Shown piece after piece: positions 8,687 to 18,232 of a stretch of DNA of 64,000 nt. A model generated the notes under the pieces. The model was not told the DNA's origin. It was given only the letters and a program-made list of their open reading frames with translations, and searched no databases. This DNA comes from Micromonospora_H sonneratiae (lineage in GTDB: Bacteria; Actinomycetota; Actinomycetes; Mycobacteriales; Micromonosporaceae), in the NCBI RefSeq assembly GCF_042679305.1, contig NZ_JBHTMP010000017.1, positions 60,424 through 124,423 on the forward strand. Reading direction: 5' to 3'. Positions within the stretch are counted from its first letter, which is position 1; every line of letters begins with the position of its first letter. The position numbers and the translations under genes are program-made.

Positions 8687-9247
8687 CTATTCGGTGATGC
8701 CCCACCACTGTTTGACGTTGATGGCCGCGCCACCGGCGTTGTCCCCGAGGTTCGGGTCGTTGTAGGAGAAGACCAACTGCGAACTCGGGCCGGCACTGGA
8801 ATAGGACATGCAACCGCTGTCGGTGCCGACCGGGAACCAGGCACCGGCACCGTAGGAGCGGCCGTTGGCGTGCAGCCACACCGATCCTGCGGTGACCTTG
8901 GCGATCAGCATGTACCGGGGCTCGCCGGGAGCGGGCCAGCCGCTGCCCGCCACCGGTAGCTCACCCGCGATGTTCTTGGTCGTACCCCAGTAGTCGATCC
9001 GGACGGTGCCGGCGGCGGTGATCCGCAGGGCGTCCTCGGTCTCCAGACCGGCCGGTGCCGCCCACGGCGTGTGCAGGTTGCCCGGCGCGAACCACGGTGC
9101 CTGGTCGGTGAACTGTGGGGCGAAGCTACGTCGGCAGCGGCCCAACGCCGTCTCGGTTGCCGAAGCTGGTAGGCCACCGCCAACCACAGCCAGTGTGATT
9201 GTCAGCGCGGCGGTGGACACCGCCGAGATGGTCGATCTGATCCGCAT
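8687..9247 (-). CDS. secreted PA-I lectin-like (LecA-fold) protein
   Basis: A 186-residue exported protein. A signal peptide (MRIRSTISAVSTAALTITLA ... ASA) is followed by a domain similar in pattern to the galactose lectin LecA of Pseudomonas: a strand DALRITAAGTVRIDYWG, a middle strand RYMLIAKVTAGSVWLHANG, and a final LVFSYNDPNLGDNAGG. In LecA the matching YNDVPGTYGNNSG loop carries the calcium and sugar ligands. Asp and Asn are kept here but the loop is shorter, so sugar binding is an inference. Two cysteines could form a disulfide. The ATG at 9247 has a GAGGAAG ribosome site. It is divergent from yidD. Confidence 0.65.
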   Translation of the reverse strand: MRIRSTISAVSTAALTITLAVVGGGLPASATETALGRCRRSFAPQFTDQAPWFAPGNLHTPWAAPAGLETEDALRITAAGTVRIDYWGTTKNIAGELPVAGSGWPAPGEPRYMLIAKVTAGSVWLHANGRSYGAGAWFPVGTDSGCMSYSSAGPSSQLVFSYNDPNLGDNAGGAAINVKQWWGITE

Positions 9248-9336
9248 GGTGCTTCCTCTCGCGTGGGTGGAAGGCAGCCGGTCCTGGTGCCGGACCTGAC
9301 GCGCTCCTCGCTGTCGGGAGGTAGCGCCCATGCCAC

Positions 9337-9729
9337 ATGATGGGGCCCGTGTTCAAGAGGGATCGGGATCGCCGTAGGAAGAAGAAGACGAAGAAGAGCG
9401 ATGCCTGCGACTACTGCGACTTCTGCGATCCCGGCTGCGGCGACTGCAATCTCGGGCTCTTCGCCGCACTGCTGACCGTGGGATCGGTCACCGCCCGGGT
9501 GGCCCCGGTGCCGCTGGCCGACCGGGCCGGCCGGGCCGCGATCCTCGGTTACCGACGGTGGCTGTCCCACCGCTGGCCGGGAACCTGCCGGTTCACCCCG
9601 ACCTGTAGCGCGTACGGCCTGGCGGCGGTCGAGCGGTACGGGCTGGCCAGGGGCGGACGGTTGGCCGCCGACCGGGTCCGCCGCTGCCGTCCCGAGGTGC
9701 CCCGGGGCACCCACGACCCGCTGCCATAG
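9337..9729 (+). CDS. yidD: membrane protein insertion efficiency factor YidD
   Basis: A 130-residue YidD/Haemolytic-domain protein that assists YidC-dependent membrane insertion. The core is unmistakable: GYRRWLSHRWPGTCRFTPTCSAYGLAAVERYG, with the conserved CRFTPTCSxY segment. It carries an N-terminal extension absent from typical 70-85-residue YidD: a run of Arg/Lys, then CDYCDFCDPGCGDC (Cys 24, 27, 30, 34, 37), then a hydrophobic stretch LGLFAALLTVGSVTA. The Cys/Asp cluster could hold a metal. rpmH, rnpA and yidC are not nearby, unlike the usual arrangement. ATG at 9337 or 9340 are both possible. Confidence 0.85.
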   Translation: MMGPVFKRDRDRRRKKKTKKSDACDYCDFCDPGCGDCNLGLFAALLTVGSVTARVAPVPLADRAGRAAILGYRRWLSHRWPGTCRFTPTCSAYGLAAVERYGLARGGRLAADRVRRCRPEVPRGTHDPLP

Positions 9730-9776
9730 GCGGCCCGAACGGCAGTGGGGAATCCCGGTGGGGAAGAATTCGGTGC

Positions 9777-11201
9777 GTGACGAGTATCCCGAACGTCCTT
9801 GCCAACCGGTACGCCTCGGCAGAACTGGCCGCCCTCTGGTCGCCGGAGGAGAAGATCCGGATGGAACGGCGGCTCTGGCTGGCCGTACTCCGGGCGCAGC
9901 GGGATCTCGGCATCGCGCTGCCCGACGGGGTGGTCGAGGCGTACGAGCGGGTGCTCGACCAGGTCGACCTAGCCTCGATCGCGGCCCGGGAGCGGGTCAC
10001 CCGGCACGACGTGAAGGCGCGGATCGAGGAGTTCAGCGCGCTGGCCGGGCACGAGCACATCCACAAGGGCATGACCTCGCGGGACCTCACCGAGAACGTC
10101 GAGCAGCTACAGGTACGCCGCTCGCTGGAGCTGATCCGGGACCGGGTGGTCGCCACCCTGGCCCGGCTGGCCCGCCTGGCCGTGGAGCACTCCGACCTGG
10201 TGCTGACCGGCCGGTCGCACAACGTCGCGGCGCAGGCCACCACGCTGGGCAAGCGGTTCGCGTCGGCGGCCGAGGAACTGCTGATCGCGTACGAGCGGCT
10301 GGACGACCTGATCGACCGGTACCCGTTGCGTGGCATCAAGGGGCCGGTCGGCACCGCCGCCGACCAGCTCGACCTCTTCGACGGCGACCCGGAGAAGGTC
10401 GCCGAGCTTGAGCGCCGGGTCGCCACCCACCTCGGCTTCTCCCGGGTGCTGGACAGCGTCGGCCAGGTCTACCCGCGTTCGATCGATTTCGACGTGGTGT
10501 CCGCGTTGGCGCAGACGGCCGCCGCCCCGTCGTCGCTGGCGACGACCATCCGGCTGATGGTTGGCCAGGAGCTGGCCACCGAGGGCTTCAAGCCGGGGCA
10601 GGTCGGCTCCAGCGCCATGCCGCACAAGATGAACACCCGGTCCAGCGAGCGGGTCAACGGCTTCGCGGTGATCATCCGGGGTTACCTGTCGATGATCGGC
10701 GAGCTGGCCGGTGACCAGTGGAACGAGGGCGACGTCTCCTGCTCGGTGGTCCGCCGGGTGGCGCTACCGGACGCCTTCTTCGCCGCCGACGGGCTGTTCC
10801 AGACGTTCCTCACCGTGCTCGACGAGTTCGGCGCGTACCCGGCGGTGATCAACCGCGAGTTGGACCGGTTCCTGCCGTTCCTGGCGACCACGAAGATCCT
10901 GGTCGCGGCGGTACGTCGGGGCGTCGGCCGGGAGGTCGCCCACGAGGCGATCAAGGAGCACGCGGTCGGCGTGGCGCTGGCCATGCGGGAGCAGGGGGCG
11001 ACCGAGAACGACCTGTTCGACCGGCTGGCCGCCGACGAACGGCTGGGCCTGACCCGTACCGAGATCGACAAACTGGTGGCCGACCGGGCCGACTTCGTCG
11101 GCGCGGCTCCGGCGCAGGTACGGGCGGTCGCCGGGCGGGTCGCCAACGTGGTCGCGGCGCACCCGGAGGCAGCCGCCTACCAACCCGCCCCGATCCTCTG
11201 A
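9777..11201 (+). CDS. purB: adenylosuccinate lyase
   Basis: A 474-residue lyase of the fumarase/aspartase superfamily. It removes fumarate from SAICAR and adenylosuccinate in purine synthesis. The signature GSSAMPHKMN lies near residue 278, and HKGMTSRDLTEN near residue 97 carries the substrate-binding region. Length is normal for actinobacterial PurB. The start is the GTG at 9777, giving MTSIPNVLANRYAS. It stands alone, 2.5 kb from the purSQL operon in the same direction. Confidence 0.95.
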   Translation: MTSIPNVLANRYASAELAALWSPEEKIRMERRLWLAVLRAQRDLGIALPDGVVEAYERVLDQVDLASIAARERVTRHDVKARIEEFSALAGHEHIHKGMTSRDLTENVEQLQVRRSLELIRDRVVATLARLARLAVEHSDLVLTGRSHNVAAQATTLGKRFASAAEELLIAYERLDDLIDRYPLRGIKGPVGTAADQLDLFDGDPEKVAELERRVATHLGFSRVLDSVGQVYPRSIDFDVVSALAQTAAAPSSLATTIRLMVGQELATEGFKPGQVGSSAMPHKMNTRSSERVNGFAVIIRGYLSMIGELAGDQWNEGDVSCSVVRRVALPDAFFAADGLFQTFLTVLDEFGAYPAVINRELDRFLPFLATTKILVAAVRRGVGREVAHEAIKEHAVGVALAMREQGATENDLFDRLAADERLGLTRTEIDKLVADRADFVGAAPAQVRAVAGRVANVVAAHPEAAAYQPAPIL

Positions 11202-11226
11202 CCGGGGCCGCCCACCGGGTGGCCGC

Positions 11227-11286
11227 CAGCTGCGGGGCGTGGGAGTCGGCTGCGCGGTGCGGTCGTCAGCTGCGGGGCGTTGGAGT
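11227..11286 (+). repeat. 20-bp direct repeat, 40 bp apart
   Basis: CAGCTGCGGGGCGTGGGAGT at 11227-11246 recurs at 11267-11286 with one mismatch. The second copy overlaps the 3' end of the YbjQ-family gene. The repeat lies between the convergent purB and ybjQ-like genes and has no assigned function. Confidence 0.6.
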
Positions 11287-11721
11287 GGTGGCCGCGCTGC
11301 CCAGGTCGGGGGCGCTGGCCGGCTCCGAGATGGCGCCCAGGCTGGAGCTGCTGGCCGGTTGAGCGGTGTCGGTGGCCGCCAGCGGCTGGTCCGGGGGCGG
11401 TACGTCCGCCACCGGGTACGCGATCACGGCGGTGCCGTACGCGCACAGCTCCATCCACATCTCGCCGACCTCGCGGTGGTCGAAGCGCATCCCGATCACC
11501 GCGTTGGCACCGAGGCGGCGGGCTTCCTCACCGAGTTTGACCACCGAGTCGGTACGCCATCGGGTCAGGTTCTCCGGCGCCTTCGGGTCGTACGCGCCAC
11601 CGCGTAGGTTCTTGACGCCTTCCCGGTACGGGTTACGCGTCCGAGCCATCGATGACACTACTTCGCCAAGGATCTGGCGGATCTCGTAGCCAGGTAGATG
11701 GTCCATCGTCACGACCAGCAC
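11266..11721 (-). CDS. YbjQ/UPF0145 family protein
   Basis: A 151-residue protein. Residues 1-110 form the YbjQ-type domain: LPGYEIRQILGEVVSSM, RLGANAVIGMRFDH, and MELCAYGTAVIA. The family has been called a heavy-metal-binding domain, but its biochemical role is unsettled. The C-terminal 40 residues are a disordered Ala/Ser/Pro/Thr tail not seen in the short family members. It is convergent with purB. The ATG at 11721 gives the family-typical N-terminus MLVVTMDHLPG. Confidence 0.8.
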   Translation of the reverse strand: MLVVTMDHLPGYEIRQILGEVVSSMARTRNPYREGVKNLRGGAYDPKAPENLTRWRTDSVVKLGEEARRLGANAVIGMRFDHREVGEMWMELCAYGTAVIAYPVADVPPPDQPLAATDTAQPASSSSLGAISEPASAPDLGSAATTPTPRS

Positions 11722-11852
11722 GTTGTCGATGTTGTCAGAGAAACTGGTGGCCCATTTGTGAGGTCTGCTCGCGTCGGCGTGTTCTGCGAAACGGCGCGGC
11801 GCGGACGCCCGGGGGGTTCCGGGGACGTCCGCGCCGCGACGATCACGAGTGG

Positions 11853-12536
11853 CTATACGCCGGACACCGAGGTGATCCAGGCCCGGCTGGCGGCGACACT
11901 GCCATAGTTCTGGATGCTCTGGCCGTCAGCGGTCGAAGCCACCCCAACCTGCGCACCGTTGTAGAACTCGGGCCCACCCGAGTCGCCCCGCCACGCGTTT
12001 CCGTTGATCCGGCTGCTGCGGATGGCCGGCCCGCCGTACGCGTCGGTCGCGCTGGTGCTGGTGACCCGTACGCTGGCGGTCTTGAGCTGGGACGACGCGG
12101 AGCAGCCGCTGTAGCAGGTCATGCCCCAGCCGTAGATCGAGTTGGTGGAGCCGATTGGCGGGTTGGCGCTGGCCAGCGTCACGTAGGTGGTGCTGACCGC
12201 GCTGTCGAGTTGGAGCAGGGCCAGGTCGTAGCGGGACGACGACGAGACGACGTTGCGGGTCACGCCGCCGGAGGCCCGGTAGACGCTGCCGACGCGTACC
12301 GACATGGTTCCGCTGACGCAGTGCCGTGCGGTGAGCACCCAGCGGGACGAGATGATCGTGCCGGAGCAGGTGAACGAGCCGTTGCTGAAGACGGCAGCGG
12401 CCCAGGGGGCCGAGGAAACCGTGCCGCCGCCGATGATCGGCTGCGGGCCGGCGGGGGCGGCCGAGGCGGTGGCGGGGGCGGCCAGCACGCCGGCGAGGGC
12501 GGTGGCGAACACTGCCGTGACGAAGCGCAAGCGCAT
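11853..12536 (-). CDS. secreted trypsin-like serine protease (S1)
   Basis: A 227-residue exported chymotrypsin-fold protease. Signal peptide MRLRFVTAVFATALAGVLAA ... ASA, a short propeptide ending GPQP, then the mature N-terminus IIGGGTVSSAPWAA. The triad is His in LTARHCV, Asp in RYDLALLQL and Ser in GDSGGPEF. The N-terminal IIGG is the usual site of zymogen activation. The ATG at 12536 has GGAAGGAG upstream; a longer reading frame to 12707 lacks a signal peptide and was discarded. An inverted repeat at 12628-12660 lies in the promoter region. Confidence 0.9.
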   Translation of the reverse strand: MRLRFVTAVFATALAGVLAAPATASAAPAGPQPIIGGGTVSSAPWAAAVFSNGSFTCSGTIISSRWVLTARHCVSGTMSVRVGSVYRASGGVTRNVVSSSSRYDLALLQLDSAVSTTYVTLASANPPIGSTNSIYGWGMTCYSGCSASSQLKTASVRVTSTSATDAYGGPAIRSSRINGNAWRGDSGGPEFYNGAQVGVASTADGQSIQNYGSVAASRAWITSVSGV

Positions 12537-12627
12537 GGATGGGCTCCTTCCGAGGGGTGGCACCCGGGGTCTCCGGGTCGGTGAGCCGCCGCAGGCGGTG
12601 ACTTGTCCGCCGTACGGGTTGACGCAA

Positions 12628-12660
12628 CGGAACGTTCGGCGTGAATGACCGGACGTTCCG
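12628..12660. promoter_or_regulatory. 12-bp inverted repeat upstream of trypsin gene
   Basis: CGGAACGTTCGG (12628-12639) and CCGGACGTTCCG (12649-12660) are complementary in 11 of 12 positions and separated by nine bases. The site lies 92 bases before the trypsin start codon. It fits a dimeric repressor operator. The regulator is unknown. Confidence 0.45.
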
Positions 12661-12945
12661 ACGCCACACGCTAGGACGAGCGCCATCCATTCACAAGTAT
12701 CAAACAAAAGTTGACCATCCCGGTCGGGTCATACGAGCCGTCGACCGGGTCGTCACCTGGGTCGTCACCTGGGCCGTCGACCGGGCCGTCACCCGGGCTG
12801 TCGAGGCGTCGACCGGGTGGCGGAACTGGTGCTTGTTTGGTGGGGAAACAGGCTGTCTGCGTAAAAAGTAGGTAATACTGTTACGGAGGGGCTGGCGTCC
12901 CACGTCGCGCTCGTCCCGCACCCGGTCCGGCCGGGAAGGATCCCG
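12661..12945. other. intergenic region between divergent trypsin and GDT1 genes
   Basis: Besides the inverted repeat at 12628-12660, it holds a 12-bp tandem repeat (12740-12819) and an AT-richer patch with TAATACT at 12873-12879. That patch could be the -10 of the GDT1 gene, but no good -35 lies at the right distance. No credible gene is present. Confidence 0.5.
12740..12819 (+). repeat. degenerate 12-bp tandem repeat
   Basis: Units of the form GTC(GACC/ACCT/ACCC)GGG(TC/CC) repeat about six and a half times with exact 12-base spacing from 12740 to 12799. A shortened unit (12800-12807) and one more full unit follow. Read in frame it would give a four-residue repeat (VDRV/VTWV), but there is no start or ribosome site for such a peptide. 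Confidence 0.7.
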
Positions 12946-13551
12946 ATGACGTACGTACTCGTCGCGCTCGGCACGTTCGTCCTGATCCTGCCGGTGGAGC
13001 TGCCGGACAAGACCTTCGTCGCCACCCTCGTGCTCAGCACCCGCTATCACCCGTTGCCGGTCTGGCTCGGGGCGGTCACGGCGTTCGGGGTGCAGAGCGT
13101 CCTCGCGGTCGCGGCGGGCACCCTGTTCGCCCAACTGCCCCGGCTTCCGGTGGCGCTGGCCGCCGCAGGGCTGTTCGTGATCGGCGGAATGCTGCTGCTG
13201 CGCGGCGCGCGACAGGCGGACGCCATGGAGTCCGAGGAGGAACGGCGGTACGCCGACCAGGTTCCCGTGGGCCGGCGGGGCTGGCGGGCGGCCGGCGCGA
13301 GTTTTGTGGTGCTGTTCACTGCCGAGTGGGGGGACCTGTCCCAACTGCTCACCGCCGGACTGGTGGCCAGTGGGAAGCCACCGGTGGCCGTGTTCGTCGG
13401 ATCATGGCTGGCGCTGGCGGTGGTCTCCGGCGCAGCTGTGCTGCTCGGCCGCTGGTTGTTGCGTAGGGTCCGGCTCTCCCTGGTGCGGTATGTCGGGGCC
13501 GGACTGTGCTTCGCGCTCGCTATGATCACTGCGTTCGGCGCACTCCGCTGA
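12946..13551 (+). CDS. TMEM165/GDT1 family divalent cation exporter
   Basis: A 201-residue membrane protein of the GDT1 (UPF0016) family, which exports manganese or exchanges calcium. Six hydrophobic segments form two inverted halves. Each half has its motif: ELPDKT near residue 24 and EWGDLSQ near residue 126, variants of the family E-x-G-D-(K/R)-(T/S). The first motif has Pro in place of Gly, as in many actinobacterial members. The charged loop between the halves is about 30 residues. The ATG at 12946 is preceded by GGGAAGGATC. It is divergent from the trypsin gene. Confidence 0.85.
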   Translation: MTYVLVALGTFVLILPVELPDKTFVATLVLSTRYHPLPVWLGAVTAFGVQSVLAVAAGTLFAQLPRLPVALAAAGLFVIGGMLLLRGARQADAMESEEERRYADQVPVGRRGWRAAGASFVVLFTAEWGDLSQLLTAGLVASGKPPVAVFVGSWLALAVVSGAAVLLGRWLLRRVRLSLVRYVGAGLCFALAMITAFGALR

Positions 13552-13743
13552 GCGCGGCGGTGCCCTTCGCCGGGCGCGGTGATGTGACCGATTTGGGGCG
13601 ACAACCGTACCGCGGAGTAACCGGCTACCTGCCGCGTGCCGGGATGACCGGTGCGTCACCTGCTCTCCCTGCCAGGTACGCTGGCCTTGCTCGCCCCTCG
13701 AGGGGCCGGATCCCCAAACTCCGTACACAGTCAGGAGTGCCCC

Positions 13744-14007
13744 GTGCCTCGCGTCGTCGTCGACGTCATGCTCAAGCCGGAGATTCTTGATCCCCAGGGC
13801 CAGGCTGTCGCAAACGCGCTGCCGCGGCTGGGCGTCAACGATGTGTCCTCCGTACGTATCGGCCGCCGGGTCGAGATCGAGTTCTCCGGTGAACCGGACC
13901 TCGACCGCGCCCGGGAGATCGCGGACAAGCTGCTGGCCAACCCGGTGATCGAGGACTTCTCGATCCGGTTGGTCGAGGCGGACGACACCGAGGGCGCTCG
14001 GTCGTGA
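13744..14007 (+). CDS. purS: phosphoribosylformylglycinamidine synthase subunit PurS
   Basis: An 87-residue PurS, the small structural subunit that joins PurQ and PurL in the FGAM synthase complex. The family pattern is present: VVVDVMLKPEILDPQGQAV at the N-terminus and LPRLGVNDVSSVRIGR. The GTG at 13744 is chosen because CAGGAG lies eight bases upstream. Its stop overlaps the purQ start by four bases (GTGA), so purS, purQ and purL are translationally coupled. Confidence 0.95.
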   Translation: MPRVVVDVMLKPEILDPQGQAVANALPRLGVNDVSSVRIGRRVEIEFSGEPDLDRAREIADKLLANPVIEDFSIRLVEADDTEGARS

Positions 14008-14683
14008 CCGCCCGCGTCGGTGTGGTGACCTTCCCCGGTTCACTCGACGACGGGGATGCCGCCCGGGCGGTACGGATCGCCGGTGCCGAGGCCGTACGCC
14101 TCTGGCACGACGACCCGGACCTGCACGGCGTCGACGCCGTGGTGCTGCCCGGCGGTTTCTCCTACGGCGACTACCTGCGCTGTGGTGCCATCGCCCGGTT
14201 CGCCCCGGTCATGCAGACGATCGTGGCCGCCGCCCAGGGCGGAATGCCGGTACTCGGCATCTGCAACGGCTTCCAGATCCTGTGCGAGTCGCACCTGCTG
14301 CCCGGCGCGTTGACCCGCAACGAGCACCTGCACTTCCGCAACCGCGACCAGGTGCTACGCATCGAGTCGGCGGGTACGGCGTGGACCAACGTGTTCCAGC
14401 CCGGCCAGGAGGTGCTCGTCCCGGTCAAGAACGGTGAGGGGCGCTACGTCGCCGACCAGCGCACCCTGGACGAGCTTGAGGCGACCGGTCGGGTGGTGGC
14501 CCGCTACGTGGGCGGCAACCCGAACGGCTCGCAGCGGGACATCGCGGCGATCACCAACGAGGCCGGCAACGTCGTCGGCATCATGCCCCACCCGGAGCAC
14601 GCCGTGGAGGCGCTGACCGGCCCCTCTCTCGACGGCCTCGGCTTCTTCACCTCGATCCTCAAGCACCTGGCGGGAGCGCCGGC

Positions 14684-14687
<4 letters not shown>
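14004..14687 (+). CDS. purQ: phosphoribosylformylglycinamidine synthase subunit PurQ
   Basis: A 227-residue class I glutamine amidotransferase that supplies ammonia to PurL. The nucleophile is the Cys in GICNGFQIL near residue 89. The His and Glu of the triad are in MPHPEHAVE near residue 195. The oxyanion loop LPGGFSYGDYLRCGA near residue 50 is the PurQ form. It starts inside the purS stop (GTGA) and its own stop overlaps the purL ATG (ATGA). Confidence 0.96.
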
Positions 14688-17272
<2,585 letters not shown>

Positions 17273-17276
17273 GGAC

Positions 17277-18050
17277 ATGACCGGAACGTCCGCCCGGGGC
17301 GAGGGGGTGTACGCCCAGCCCGGGGCGGGCGCTCGGTTCGACTGGGGCCTCGGCGGGGCGGCCGAGCTGGGCCGCGTCTGCGCGGTGCTGGTGGTCGTCG
17401 ACGTGCTCTCCTTCACCACCGCCGTGCAGGTGGCGGTCGGGCGGGGCATGCGCGTGCACCCGTTCCCGTGGGGTGCCCAGGCCACCGACTATGCCGTACG
17501 GGTTGGCGGCGTCGCGGCGGTCGGCCGGAGTGAGGTGACCCGGGACCGACCCTGGTCACTGTCGCCAGCAGCGTTGCAGACCGCCCCGGTGGTGTCGGAC
17601 CTCGTACTGCCGTCGCCGAACGGCTCAGCGATCTGCGCCGCAGCCGCCGCAACCGGACGCCCGGTGGTCGCGGGCTGCCTCCGTAACGCGTCCGCCGTCG
17701 GCCGCTGGCTGAAGCGCCACGGGTACGGCTCACGGGACGCGCCGATCGGCGTGATCGCGGCCGGGGAACGTTGGCCGGACGGCACCCTGCGACCCTCCAT
17801 CGAGGACCACCTCGGCGCGGCGGCGGTTCTCGACATGTTGTCCGCCGTGCCCGCCGGTCTGTCGGTGGAGGCGGCGATGGCCCTGGCCATGCTGGCCAGC
17901 GTCACCGACGTGCCGGCGGCCATCCGAGGGTGTGTCTCCGGGCGGGAACTCGTCGAGCGGGGCTACGCCCAGGACGTCGAGATCGCCGTACGGGTGGACG
18001 TCTCGGACGTGGTGCCCGTGCTGCGCCAGGGAGTCTTCGTCGCCGGCTGA
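17277..18050 (+). CDS. 2-phosphosulfolactate phosphatase (ComB) family protein
   Basis: A 257-residue ComB-like phosphatase. Family blocks seen: VVVDVLSFTTAV near residue 41, LPSPNGSAIC near 105, CLRNASAVGRWL near 128, and the run GERWPDGTLRP followed by IEDHLGAAAVL near 165. In methanogens ComB dephosphorylates 2-phosphosulfolactate for coenzyme M. Actinobacteria do not make coenzyme M, so its substrate here is unknown. It follows purL with a five-base gap and shares its direction, so it is probably co-transcribed with purSQL. The ATG at 17277 has GAGG just upstream. A strong hairpin at 18193-18229 lies downstream. Confidence 0.82.
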   Translation: MTGTSARGEGVYAQPGAGARFDWGLGGAAELGRVCAVLVVVDVLSFTTAVQVAVGRGMRVHPFPWGAQATDYAVRVGGVAAVGRSEVTRDRPWSLSPAALQTAPVVSDLVLPSPNGSAICAAAAATGRPVVAGCLRNASAVGRWLKRHGYGSRDAPIGVIAAGERWPDGTLRPSIEDHLGAAAVLDMLSAVPAGLSVEAAMALAMLASVTDVPAAIRGCVSGRELVERGYAQDVEIAVRVDVSDVVPVLRQGVFVAG

Positions 18051-18053
18051 GGC

Positions 18054-18098
18054 CAGTCTGCACAGCCGTACGGGCCAATCTGCACAGCGGTACGGGCC
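18054..18098 (+). repeat. imperfect 20-bp tandem repeat after ComB-like gene
   Basis: The segment CTGCACAGCCGTACGGGCC occurs twice in a row with one substitution, spaced about 23 bases apart. It sits just after the stop codon. No function is suggested by the sequence. Confidence 0.5.
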
Positions 18099-18192
18099 CC
18101 GCCCCAAGTGGGCGGTTCCCGACGCCCAAGACGGCCGTGGCGGGCTGATGCCTCACCTGAGGGAGAGACGCCAACCCGCCACCGGGAGTTCT

Positions 18193-18229
18193 CGTCGGTC
18201 ACGGGCCAACAGGTCGCCCGTGACCGACG
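18193..18229. terminator. bidirectional hairpin between convergent genes
   Basis: A perfect 14-bp stem, CGTCGGTCACGGGC pairing with GCCCGTGACCGACG, encloses a nine-base loop. It ends three bases from the stop codon of the large minus-strand gene and is 140 bases beyond the ComB-like gene. No T-tract follows on either side, as is common for actinobacterial terminators. Confidence 0.75.
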
Positions 18230-18232
18230 TAC

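Noticed and set aside
12641..12871. Plus-strand frame reading the 12-bp repeat as a VDRV/VTWV peptide.
   Set aside because: No ribosome site or conserved start, and the frame is explained by the repeat itself.
12820..12945. Possible manganese (yybP-ykoY) riboswitch before the GDT1 gene.
   Set aside because: GDT1-type exporters are often preceded by this aptamer, but the conserved loop sequences could not be found in the leader.
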